Source: Natronomicrosphaera sp040876735 (lineage in GTDB: Bacteria; Planctomycetota; Phycisphaerae; Phycisphaerales; Phycisphaeraceae). Taken from it: a DNA stretch of 64,000 nt. A program made the translations under genes and the position numbers. This document shows positions 27,276 to 35,870 of this stretch, piece by piece; positions within the stretch are counted from its first letter, which is position 1; the number at the start of each line of letters is the position of its first letter. The stretch lies in assembly GCA_040876735.1 (NCBI GenBank), contig JBBDPC010000005.1:1-64000 (forward strand). Direction: 5' to 3'. The notes below the pieces were generated by a model. The model did no database searches and was not told the origin of the DNA. It saw only the letters and a list, made by a program, of their open reading frames with translations.

Positions 27276-28083
27276 GCAACTCACCAACACGCTCGTCGCC
27301 GCGATGGACCTGCTGCTGGGCTGGCTGCTCTGGCTGCCCCATGACCTGGCGATCGTGCTCGTCGCAGTCGGCTCGGCGCTGATCCTCATGCTCGTTCGCC
27401 CGCTCGTGACCAACCAGGATCTGCTGCGCCGCTGCGCGAACGACAAGCGCCGGCTCAAAGCGCTTGCCCGGGAGGCCCGGCGGCAAAAGGACAAGCCGGC
27501 CCTTGCCCGGTATCGCACCACCAAAGGGCAACTCGGCCTGCTGGCGTTTCGGGCCGAAGGCAAGCCGCTGTTGCTGGCGATCGTGCCGATCGCGCTGGTG
27601 GCGACCTGGTGCTTCGAGCGCATCGAGTTTCACCCGCTCGAGGCCGGCGAAACCATCGAAGTGCATGCCTGGCTGCCGCTGACCGCCACGGATGAACTGG
27701 TCCACCTCGTGCCGGTGGAGGCGGTGGAAGCCGAGAACGGCTGGGTGCAGCGGGTCGAAGCCGAACACGACAGCGCCACGCCGCGCGGCCACGCCACCTG
27801 GCGCCTCATCGCCGAGGCCGCTGAAGAACCGTACACCCTGCAACTGCGCTACGCCGGCCAGACGCTGGAGCGAAAGCTGCGCGTCGGACAACGGCGGTAC
27901 GAGCCGATGCGCGTCGAGTTCCCCGAGCAGAATGCGGCCATGGAAGTGTCGATGCGCCAGGTCAAGCTGCTCGGGCTGGTCCCGGGCATTCCCGCCATGA
28001 CGCTCGCGCCGTGGCTGGTGGCCTACCTGGTGATCGTGATCCCGGCGTACATCGTCTGCAAGCGCGTGCTGAAGGTGTACTGA
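27268..28083 (+). CDS. Membrane protein with Oxa1/EMC3-like layout
   Basis: A 271-residue protein: membrane segment at about 28-48, a strongly basic helical stretch (49-95, with DLLRRCANDKRRLKALAREARRQ split over it), a second membrane segment (about 100-117), an extracytoplasmic beta-type domain of about 115 residues, and a third membrane segment (about 244-262). Segment, basic coiled coil, segment pair is the plan of DUF106/EMC3/TMCO1 members of the Oxa1 insertase superfamily. The assignment is by layout, not by a diagnostic motif. The ATG overlaps the upstream gene by 8 bases and has GGGAG before it, so expression is coupled to the dikinase-like enzyme. Confidence 0.72.
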   Translation: MLEQLTNTLVAAMDLLLGWLLWLPHDLAIVLVAVGSALILMLVRPLVTNQDLLRRCANDKRRLKALAREARRQKDKPALARYRTTKGQLGLLAFRAEGKPLLLAIVPIALVATWCFERIEFHPLEAGETIEVHAWLPLTATDELVHLVPVEAVEAENGWVQRVEAEHDSATPRGHATWRLIAEAAEEPYTLQLRYAGQTLERKLRVGQRRYEPMRVEFPEQNAAMEVSMRQVKLLGLVPGIPAMTLAPWLVAYLVIVIPAYIVCKRVLKVY

Positions 28084-28181
28084 GCGAGGTGAGTGACAGG
28101 CAAGTGATCGTGAAACAACCCCAACTCGATTCCCGCACGCTTGCGGTGGTGCGACGCGACGCGCTGCTTGAAGCTGCGGCG

Positions 28182-29630
28182 TCAGTCCTTGCCCGCAATG
28201 CCGGGGCCGAACGGCGCCAGACGCACCGCCGGGTACTGCGAGCCCCACAGCGCTGCATCGTTCGTATCGCGCACGGTGCGCCACGCCAGCGCCATCATCC
28301 GGCTCAACGTCTCACGATGCTCCGGACGCCCGGCCAGATTGGTCATCTCGTGCGGGTCGTCGTCGAGGTGGTAAAGCTCATCGAAATCGAATCCGTTCCA
28401 CACCAGTTTCCAGGGGCCGTCCCAGATCACCCGCTGCGTCAGCCAGTACCGCGTGCCGAAATACTCGGCATACCCGGTCGTAAGCGCGCCCGCTGCGCCG
28501 CCGGGGTCAGCCAGCGCGTCGGCAAACGATCGCCCGTCACAGTGAGGCAGCGGATCGCAGCCTGTCAGTTCAAGCAGCGTTGGGGCGAGGTCGTGCAGTC
28601 CGACGCGTGCCTCGCTCGTCACGCCCTCCGGCAGGCCGGGCCCGCTGACGATCAGCGGAATGTTGTAGATCTCTTCAAACGCGCCGACGTTTTTCAAGTA
28701 CAGCCCGTGTGCGCCAAGCGCCTCGCCATGATCGCTGGCAAGCACGACGAGGGTGTTGTCCGCCTGCCCGGTGCGGTCGAGCAGGTCGAGCAGCTTGCCG
28801 AACTGTCGATCGACTTCCGTGATGGCGCTGTAGTAGCAGGTGGTGGCTTCACGGTGCTGCTGTTCGGTGAGGTCGGCGAACACGACCGCGCCCTTGCGGT
28901 ACAACCCCGGCCGATCCTCAAGCGTGTCGGCCCGACTCGCGGGCAGTTCGAGTGCGTCGACGTCGTACTGGTCGAAGATCGACTCGGCACAGATGAACGG
29001 GTCGTGCGGCTCCAGAACACTGACGAAACAGCACCACGGCGCATCGTCAGTAGCAGCCTGCTCGATAAACGCACCGGCGAAGTCGCAGGTGACGCCCAGA
29101 TGGCGTTGCTCGGCCTCGGCGGTGATGACGCCGTAGAGCATCGCGGGCTTGTAGCCTTCGGGTTGATCGAGGTAGCACTGCCGCACGCCGCGCACGGGCG
29201 TGTCGCCGGCCACCTGCTTCAGGCGCTCGCGAAACGCCGGGTCGCCGCGGTCGAGGCAGGTCTGCCAGCCGAAGCGGCCGGGACTGTCACTGCGTTCCAC
29301 ATGCCACTTGCCGAAATAGCCGGTGCGGTAGCCCGCGGCATTGAGGCGCTGCGCCCAGTGCGGCATGACCGGATCGGCCGGGTCCATCTCGCCCATGCCC
29401 GGCGGCAAGCCATGCGTGATGCTCAGCACACCATGGTTGTGCGGCAGTCGCCCGGTCATCAGGCTCGCACGCGCCGGCGAGCAGATCGGGTTCGGCGTGT
29501 AGGCGCGACGAAAACGCACCCCCCGCGCCATCAACCGGTCGAAGTTCGGCGTACGGCAGGCGTGCCCCGGTTCGAGCACACGCGCCTGCATCTGATCCGT
29601 CATCAAAAACAGGATGTTCGGCGATTCCAT
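28182..29630 (-). CDS. Type I sulfatase
   Basis: A 482-residue sulfatase of the alkaline-phosphatase superfamily. The formylglycine site is C-S-P-A-R (Cys50) in NPICSPARASLMTG, and the metal-binding N-terminus is NILFLMTDQMQ. LASDHGEALGAHGLY supplies further metal ligands. Such enzymes remove sulfate esters from polysaccharides or their fragments and need an activating enzyme, not seen here. There is no signal peptide, so it may act in the cytoplasm or the signal was missed. It is divergent from a large secreted glycoside-hydrolase-like gene. Confidence 0.9.
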   Translation of the reverse strand: MESPNILFLMTDQMQARVLEPGHACRTPNFDRLMARGVRFRRAYTPNPICSPARASLMTGRLPHNHGVLSITHGLPPGMGEMDPADPVMPHWAQRLNAAGYRTGYFGKWHVERSDSPGRFGWQTCLDRGDPAFRERLKQVAGDTPVRGVRQCYLDQPEGYKPAMLYGVITAEAEQRHLGVTCDFAGAFIEQAATDDAPWCCFVSVLEPHDPFICAESIFDQYDVDALELPASRADTLEDRPGLYRKGAVVFADLTEQQHREATTCYYSAITEVDRQFGKLLDLLDRTGQADNTLVVLASDHGEALGAHGLYLKNVGAFEEIYNIPLIVSGPGLPEGVTSEARVGLHDLAPTLLELTGCDPLPHCDGRSFADALADPGGAAGALTTGYAEYFGTRYWLTQRVIWDGPWKLVWNGFDFDELYHLDDDPHEMTNLAGRPEHRETLSRMMALAWRTVRDTNDAALWGSQYPAVRLAPFGPGIAGKD

Positions 29631-29746
29631 GAACGGATTGTACCGGGCATCCACTGCCCTGCCCCGACTCGCCACAGCGTCACTCGCACTGCGGCCTGAC
29701 TCGCACCAGCATGACCTTATTACCTGACTTGAAGGACACCCACCTT

Positions 29747-32236
29747 ATGCCAGCCACCAAGCGAAGACGACGCGACGTCCCTTTTCTGCTGCTCCCGACG
29801 ATGACCGCCATGCTTGCCCTGGTGCTGATCGCCGGCCCTGCGCTAGCGCAAGAAACCGTGCTGGATGGTGAAAGTTTCTGGCGGTTGCAGGCCACCTGGG
29901 CGCCGCTGGTCACCGGCACGGCGGAAGATCATGCAGTGCGCGGCGACTTCCCCCGCACCGAAGCGCCGCCCGCCGACTGGACCGCCGCCGACTTCGACGA
30001 CATGAACTGGTGGCGCGGCCGGGGACCGTTCTTCGCCGGTAGAAAAGGCTACGGCATCAGCCAGCCATTGAACCTGGCCACGCTGCACCTGCGCGGCAAG
30101 TTCCATGTGACCCACCCCGCCCGCGCAGGCGAGTTAACGTTGGACCTCGGCTACCGCGGCGGCGTGGTGGTCTACCTCAACGGACAGGAAATCCACCGCC
30201 AGTACATGCCCGCGGGCTCGGTCGACACCACCACCCTGGCGGAGGACTATCCCGAAGAGGTCTACGTCGACGGCAACGGCCGGGTGATCGGACCGTTGGG
30301 CGAGAACGGCCAGCACAACCTTGACCGCCTCGACAAGCGCCGCCGTACCGCGACCGACATCACCCTTCCCGCCGACGCGCTTCGGCAGGGAGTGAACGTG
30401 CTGGCAATCCAGATTCACCGCACCGCCCGCCGGACCGACTTGGGAAGCTATCCCGGTGGCCGCGACGCATGGGGCACCGCGGCGTTTCTCGATGCGCAGT
30501 TGACCACGACGCAGCCCAATGTCGTGCAGGGGCCCGATCAGCGGATGGAAGACGTGCAGGTGTGGAACGCGAACCCGCTGGTGGCGATTCCCACCAGCGC
30601 CGCCACCGGCGATCCGTTTGACGAACTCGGCCCGATCCGTCTGGTGGCGGCGCGCAACGGCGCGGCGTCGGGACAGGTGGTGGTCAGTGCCGACAAGTCG
30701 CTGGGACGGGTGACCGCCCGCGTCGCCCCCTTGCGCGCCGTGGAAGGCGGCGGCGGGATTCCCGCCGAGGCCGTCACCATCCGCTACGCTGGCGAATCGT
30801 TCGTCCCCTACATGGATGCGCTGCTCGACGCCTCCAACTCCGACGCGCCGGTGCAGCCGGTGTGGGTGACGGTCGATGTGCCAGCCGACGCGCAGCCGGG
30901 GCGGTACGAAGGCACGCTGGTGATTCAACAAGCCCGCCGTCCGCTGGCGGAAGTGCCGATCGAACTGACGGTCGGCCGCTACCGCCTGCCCGACCCGCGT
31001 GACTACCGCAGCCACGCGAACCTGCCGCACTCGCCTGAAACACTGGCCCGCTCGTACGACGTCGAGCGCTGGTCGCCGCGACACTTCCAGTTCATGCAAC
31101 GAACACTGACAATGCTCGGCCAGTTGGGCAACGACGTGGTGTTCCTGCCGTTGGTGCGGCACACGCATTTCAGCAATGAGCAGAGCATGGTGCGCTGGCG
31201 TTCGCGCGGCGGGGGCCATGAACCGGACCTCAGCGTGGTGCGGCAGTACCTGGAGATGATCGACCGCGTGCATGGCGAGCCGAGCGTGGTCTGCCTCTAC
31301 CTGTGGGAGCCGGCTTGGGGCGGCCGGCGGTACGAGGGCCAGACGCCGGAGATGACCGTGAGCACGCTGGAACGCGGCGGCCGCATCGGCGAGATTGCCG
31401 CCCCCTACTACGGTGAACCGGGCAGCGAAGCGTTCTGGCGGCCGGCGATTGAAGGGATCAACGCGATCGCCGACGACCTGGGCTGGGACCGCGACGCGCT
31501 GATGCTCGGCACACCGGGCGACGCCCGGCCGAACGAAAATGTGATCGCCTTCTTTGACGAAGTCGCCCCGGAGATGAAGTGGATGCTCTGGACCCACGGC
31601 CGCGGCGACCCGCTGCCCGAAGATGGCAACCTGGTGGTCGGCGAGGGCCTACGCGTGGGCTACATGGAGTGGCCGTTCAACCGCGAGAGCGAGTCGGCCT
31701 TGCGACGCGACCTGATGCTCGGCTGGGACGCTCCGTTCCTATTGGTTACGACCTTGCGAGGCTGGATCGACGACGACTCGCAGCCGGGCGCGTACCGCAA
31801 CATGCCCTACGTCAGCGTCGCCGGCCGACACCGCGGCTACGCGCGGATCAACGCCGACTTCTGGCCGGTGGGCGACGGCTCGATCCTCGGCCGGCACCAT
31901 CGCTGGCACAACCTGATGCGCGGCAACCCGCGTTCACTGCTGGCGCCGGGGCCCGAAGGGCCTGTGGCCACCGTGCGGTACGAGATGCTGCGGGAAGGCA
32001 CACAGGAGACCGAAGCGCGAATCATGCTGGAGCAAGCGATGCACGACAGCGCGATACGCGATCGTCTTCCCGCGCCGCTGCGCGAGCGGGTGCAGGATCT
32101 GCTTCAGCGCCGAGCCGCGGCCGCGGAAGTTGGTCTGAAATCGTATGAATGGTACGCGGGCTCTGGTTGGCAAGAGCGTACGCTGGAGTTGTACGATCTG
32201 GCTGGTGAAGTAGCCGAACAGTTGAACTTGCCATAA
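29747..32236 (+). CDS. Secreted GH123/DUF4091-like protein
   Basis: An 829-residue exported protein with signal peptide ending GPALAQE. The N-terminal region (about 45-250) looks like a jelly-roll ligand-binding module (GGVVVYLNGQEIHRQY). The middle carries the beta-sandwich pattern of GH123/DUF4091 proteins (RLVAARNGAASGQVVVSA; VWVTVDVPADAQPGRYEGTL), and the C-terminal half an apparent (beta/alpha)8 region (NDVVFLPLVRHTHF, VVCLYLWEPAW). Catalytic residues cannot be assigned with certainty. AAGGA lies 10 bases before the ATG. The GH10 gene follows 58 bases downstream, probably in the same operon. Confidence 0.7.
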   Translation: MPATKRRRRDVPFLLLPTMTAMLALVLIAGPALAQETVLDGESFWRLQATWAPLVTGTAEDHAVRGDFPRTEAPPADWTAADFDDMNWWRGRGPFFAGRKGYGISQPLNLATLHLRGKFHVTHPARAGELTLDLGYRGGVVVYLNGQEIHRQYMPAGSVDTTTLAEDYPEEVYVDGNGRVIGPLGENGQHNLDRLDKRRRTATDITLPADALRQGVNVLAIQIHRTARRTDLGSYPGGRDAWGTAAFLDAQLTTTQPNVVQGPDQRMEDVQVWNANPLVAIPTSAATGDPFDELGPIRLVAARNGAASGQVVVSADKSLGRVTARVAPLRAVEGGGGIPAEAVTIRYAGESFVPYMDALLDASNSDAPVQPVWVTVDVPADAQPGRYEGTLVIQQARRPLAEVPIELTVGRYRLPDPRDYRSHANLPHSPETLARSYDVERWSPRHFQFMQRTLTMLGQLGNDVVFLPLVRHTHFSNEQSMVRWRSRGGGHEPDLSVVRQYLEMIDRVHGEPSVVCLYLWEPAWGGRRYEGQTPEMTVSTLERGGRIGEIAAPYYGEPGSEAFWRPAIEGINAIADDLGWDRDALMLGTPGDARPNENVIAFFDEVAPEMKWMLWTHGRGDPLPEDGNLVVGEGLRVGYMEWPFNRESESALRRDLMLGWDAPFLLVTTLRGWIDDDSQPGAYRNMPYVSVAGRHRGYARINADFWPVGDGSILGRHHRWHNLMRGNPRSLLAPGPEGPVATVRYEMLREGTQETEARIMLEQAMHDSAIRDRLPAPLRERVQDLLQRRAAAAEVGLKSYEWYAGSGWQERTLELYDLAGEVAEQLNLP

Positions 32237-32294
32237 CGGGTGTACACCGCCACGGGCGCTGGCTTGACCATCAACACATACGAGAGTTTTCACC

Positions 32295-33644
32295 ATGGAA
32301 CCGATGCTGGCCCCTGAGGGCGAAGAGTGGAAAAACGTGGCCGAGGCCGACCTGGATCACTTCGGCAACACGTTGCGGCCGCGCGAGGAGGTGCTCGCCG
32401 AAGCCCGGCAAGGTATTGAAAACCACCGCAAAAGCGATGCGCAGTGGCGCCTCGTCGACGGCAACGGCGAACCGATGCCCGGCCTGAAACTCGAGATTGA
32501 ACAGGTGACACACGCCTTCGAGTTCGGCTGCTCCAGCGGCTCGACGCTGGCCGAGGAGGCCGAAGATCCGAGGATCAAGGCCCGCAACGCCCTGTTCGTC
32601 AAGCTGTTCAACTGCACCACCGCCAAGTGCTACTGGGACGAAAAGTGGCATCAGCCCATCGAACAGCACCAGGGCCAGCGCATCACCCAGCGCTTCACCG
32701 ACGAGATCGACTGGGCGCGTGCCTATGGCCTGAAAGTGCGCGGCCATCCGCTGGTCTGGACCGTCCCCAAGGCCATTCCGCAGTGGGTGCGCCGCTATCC
32801 ATACGAAAAGCAACTCGCGCTGATGGAGCACAACTGTCGAAGTCTGATCCAGGCGGCCGAGGGACGGATCAAGTTGTGGGATCTGGCCAATGAGATGCTC
32901 TGGGAGCCGAGTTTGCGTCATCTCGCTCAGCGCGACTGGCCGCACCTGGAAAGCACGGACGAGATGTTGACTTACCTTGAGCCGGCCGTGCACTGGGCGC
33001 GCGACGAAGACCCGGACGCGGTCTACGTGCTCAACGACTACGGCCTGGAAGTCACCTACACGCCGCTGAAGGACGTCACTGCCGCGATGCAACGGCGACG
33101 GTTCGTGGAACTGGTGGACGCGATGCAGCAGCGCGGCTGCGCCCCCGACGCTGTCGGCACGCAGTCGCACGTCGGCAAGTGGTTCCCCATGGACGTGGTG
33201 CGCAAGACCCTCGACGAACTCGGCCAGCCCGGCCTGCCGCTGCAAGTCAGCGAGTACTGGGCCAAGCCCAACGACTGCCCCAACGCCAGCGAACTGGACG
33301 ACGAGCAACGCCAAGCCGCCCTGGTGCAGTATCTCGGCGACTTCTACACCGTCGTGTTCGGCCACCCCCAGGTGACGCATCTGACTTACTGGGGCGGCGC
33401 CGAATTCTTCGACCGCGGCGGCTGGGTTCCATCGCCGATGTACCACGCCCTCAACGCCCTGATCAACGACGCCTGGCGCACCCGCACCCAGACGACCACC
33501 GACCGCGAAGGGGTCTTGCGCTTTCGCGGGTTCCACGGCAACTACGTCCTGCGCTGGACCGATCCCACCGGCCGACCACGCTCGCGACAGATGGAACTGC
33601 ATCGGGACGTGGGCAACGACACAATCGTGACGCTCGCTTATTGA
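32295..33644 (+). CDS. GH10 endo-beta-1,4-xylanase-like enzyme
   Basis: A 449-residue glycoside hydrolase family 10 protein. Typical motifs are GHPLVWT (150-156), the acid/base glutamate in KLWDLANE (Glu200) and the nucleophile in LPLQVSEYW (Glu320). The expected substrates are xylan or xylo-oligosaccharides. No signal peptide is present, so it probably acts in the cytoplasm on imported oligosaccharides, unusual for an endoxylanase. The N-terminal 60 residues form a small extra module before the barrel. A 27-bp inverted repeat begins on its stop codon. Confidence 0.88.
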   Translation: MEPMLAPEGEEWKNVAEADLDHFGNTLRPREEVLAEARQGIENHRKSDAQWRLVDGNGEPMPGLKLEIEQVTHAFEFGCSSGSTLAEEAEDPRIKARNALFVKLFNCTTAKCYWDEKWHQPIEQHQGQRITQRFTDEIDWARAYGLKVRGHPLVWTVPKAIPQWVRRYPYEKQLALMEHNCRSLIQAAEGRIKLWDLANEMLWEPSLRHLAQRDWPHLESTDEMLTYLEPAVHWARDEDPDAVYVLNDYGLEVTYTPLKDVTAAMQRRRFVELVDAMQQRGCAPDAVGTQSHVGKWFPMDVVRKTLDELGQPGLPLQVSEYWAKPNDCPNASELDDEQRQAALVQYLGDFYTVVFGHPQVTHLTYWGGAEFFDRGGWVPSPMYHALNALINDAWRTRTQTTTDREGVLRFRGFHGNYVLRWTDPTGRPRSRQMELHRDVGNDTIVTLAY

Positions 33645-33739
33645 GCTTTGAGCCGTTAGCTTTAAGCCTTCAGCCAGAATGCCCCCTCCGTTCGGCTTAT
33701 CGCTGGCTAATCGCTTAAAGCTAACTGCTCAAAGCTCAA
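33641..33739. repeat. 27-bp inverted repeat between convergent genes
   Basis: Arms 33641-33667 and 33713-33739 pair over 27 bases with one mismatch; the left arm overlaps the GH10 stop codon. The arms are built from GTTAGCT/AGCTAAC words like those in the heptamer array near thiG. It may serve as a terminator; the rest of the 237-base gap to the next gene shows nothing else. Confidence 0.85.
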
Positions 33740-33881
33740 TAGAACGGGCCCGCAGCCACGCCACTCGTAAGGCGGCAGGTCGTGACGGATTGATGGCGCG
33801 AGACAGCGCCCCCTCGGCGAACCGAGGAGGCGCTGCAACGTTTCACGGTGATGGCTGGATTGGGCCAAGCGGACCTGCTGA

Positions 33882-35771
33882 TCATTCCTGTACCAGGCGT
33901 TCGCCGTCGAAGCGGAGCGTCTGCCCGCCGATCCGGATCGCCGCGTCCATGCCTTCGCCGGTGATCCGGGCCTGCGGCGGTTCGCCGGCACCGACGACCA
34001 TGACGACCCAGATGTCCACGTCCTGTCCCTCGGCATGGATCTGCAGCGCGTCGTCGCCCTGGTTCTCGATCCGCGCGTCGGCGGGATGCACGACCCAGCC
34101 GCGGACGAAGCTGTTGTGCCGGCCGTGCATGGTGAATGCCGGGCGGCCGTTCTGCGACGACACTTCCACACGCTCCACGCCGTCGGCCCCGGCATGGTCG
34201 CCGATAGCGGCGTTCCAGGTGTAGGTGTTGTCGCGGTCGGCTTCAAAGCGGTCAAGCGTGGTCAGCAGCGCATCCGTGCCGGTCGCCTCCGAGAAGTCGA
34301 CGAGGTAGTGGCGGGTCACTTCTTTCACGGGTTGTCCGTTATATACCTCGCCGCCGGCGACGATGACGTAGCCGCCGTGCTCAGTCGCTTCTTCGTGGAC
34401 CTTGCGGCCGCGGTGATGCTGGGGATTGCCCGAGCCGCGCTCGCCGTTGATCAGCGGCGCGCTGTAGCGGTGCGGGTCGCGATCGCGGGCCGGGCCGCCG
34501 ATGAACGTGGTGTCGTAGGCTAGCAGCGCAATCTGGAGCGCCTCGGGCTGGTCCCACGCCCGGCGGTGCGAGCTGGTGTCGGCCATGATCGAGGTGATCA
34601 CGTCCGTGTGGTCCTGCCACTGGTTGCGGAAGAAGTAGTAGCCGCGTTCATCGGCGGCGAGGGGCGCGTACTTGGTGAGTGGGTCTTTGCTTTCGACGTC
34701 GAAGGGGTAATAGAGCGCGGCGAAGACCGTGCCGCCGCGCGTGCTGTCGTACCGGACTTCCACGTCGCGTTCGTTTTCCGGGCCGGCGTGGCGATCGTAG
34801 AAGTACAGGTAGTAAGGCATGTCCTCGTCGGGCACGATGCCCAGCAAGGCACTGGCCCATCCTTCGTCCATGAACAGCGCACCGCTGACGCCACTCATGA
34901 GAAAGCGCTGCCAGCCGTTTTCATCGCCTGCGCCCGTCGAGCCGGCGAACATGGGGAAGACCCAGGCCCGCCGCCTTTGCAATTCGCGGACCAGCGTGTC
35001 GTCGCCGAGCACGCTTTCCAGCGCCAGCGCGGCGGGCTGAAGAAACGCGCCGCCGAAGCTGGCATAGCCCACGCCTTCCTGCGTGTAGCCGATCGAGCCG
35101 ATGGCGGAGTTGATGTGCCGGCCCAGCTCGCGCTTGAGCATCTCAAGGCGGTCGGCGCGCTGCTCGGCCTGGCCGCTGGCGAGCAGCAGAATCAGCTCGC
35201 CCCCCCGGCAGACGGAGACCCAGTTCGAGCCGCGGTCCATGCCGAAGTTGGCGTGTGAGACGCTTGGCCAGTGATCCAGAGCCTCGTCGATTTCCGCTTC
35301 CATCCAGGTGCGGTCGGCCTCGCTCATCGCCGGCTTGCACCAGTCATAAACCATCGCGAAAGCGACGCTGTGCTGCGCATCATTGAGCCCGCGCCCGGTG
35401 GTGCCCGCGTTCTTGACGCCTTCGCGCAGTTCCCGCAGCGCGATGTCCACGTATTGCTTGTCTTCGGTGAGCAGGTACATCATCGCCGCCTCACGCGCCA
35501 TCCAACTGCTTTGATACGTGCGACGGCCCGGCCGGAAGCCGGCCCGGTAGCCTGCTTCCCAACCCTGCTTGATGCGGGTTTTCATGCCCTGCACCATCTC
35601 CGCCGCGGGCGATCGGGGACTGCGCATCTGCGTCCGCAGCTCGGCCAACCGTTCGGGCGTGATGAATAGTCGCGGTGCGTCGTCCGCCTCCTGTGCCAAC
35701 ACCGGGCTGGCCAGCGCCATCCACAAGGCGAAAACTGTTGCGATCCTGAACCAAGCTGTACATTTACTCAT
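33882..35771 (-). CDS. Secreted heparinase II/III-like polysaccharide lyase
   Basis: A 629-residue exported protein (signal FALWMALASPVLAQE). The N-terminal half is an alpha-helical toroid (SVAFAMVYDWCKPAM, MDRGSNWVSVCRGG), the C-terminal half a beta-sandwich (YYFFRNQWQDHTDVITSI, NGERGSGNPQHHRGRKVHE), the plan of heparinase II/III and alginate lyases acting on uronic-acid polysaccharides. GGAG precedes the ATG at 35771. It is the last gene of a minus-strand locus with a sugar importer and a XylR regulator. Exact substrate unknown. Confidence 0.78.
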   Translation of the reverse strand: MSKCTAWFRIATVFALWMALASPVLAQEADDAPRLFITPERLAELRTQMRSPRSPAAEMVQGMKTRIKQGWEAGYRAGFRPGRRTYQSSWMAREAAMMYLLTEDKQYVDIALRELREGVKNAGTTGRGLNDAQHSVAFAMVYDWCKPAMSEADRTWMEAEIDEALDHWPSVSHANFGMDRGSNWVSVCRGGELILLLASGQAEQRADRLEMLKRELGRHINSAIGSIGYTQEGVGYASFGGAFLQPAALALESVLGDDTLVRELQRRRAWVFPMFAGSTGAGDENGWQRFLMSGVSGALFMDEGWASALLGIVPDEDMPYYLYFYDRHAGPENERDVEVRYDSTRGGTVFAALYYPFDVESKDPLTKYAPLAADERGYYFFRNQWQDHTDVITSIMADTSSHRRAWDQPEALQIALLAYDTTFIGGPARDRDPHRYSAPLINGERGSGNPQHHRGRKVHEEATEHGGYVIVAGGEVYNGQPVKEVTRHYLVDFSEATGTDALLTTLDRFEADRDNTYTWNAAIGDHAGADGVERVEVSSQNGRPAFTMHGRHNSFVRGWVVHPADARIENQGDDALQIHAEGQDVDIWVVMVVGAGEPPQARITGEGMDAAIRIGGQTLRFDGERLVQE

Positions 35772-35870
35772 GTTCGACTGCTCCATGTTTCTGACTCGTA
35801 AAACCAACCACTCCCCAAAGCCCCGGAACCCCCGGAAGCCCCGCCCCCCGCGGAAACGTAAACCGACGCA

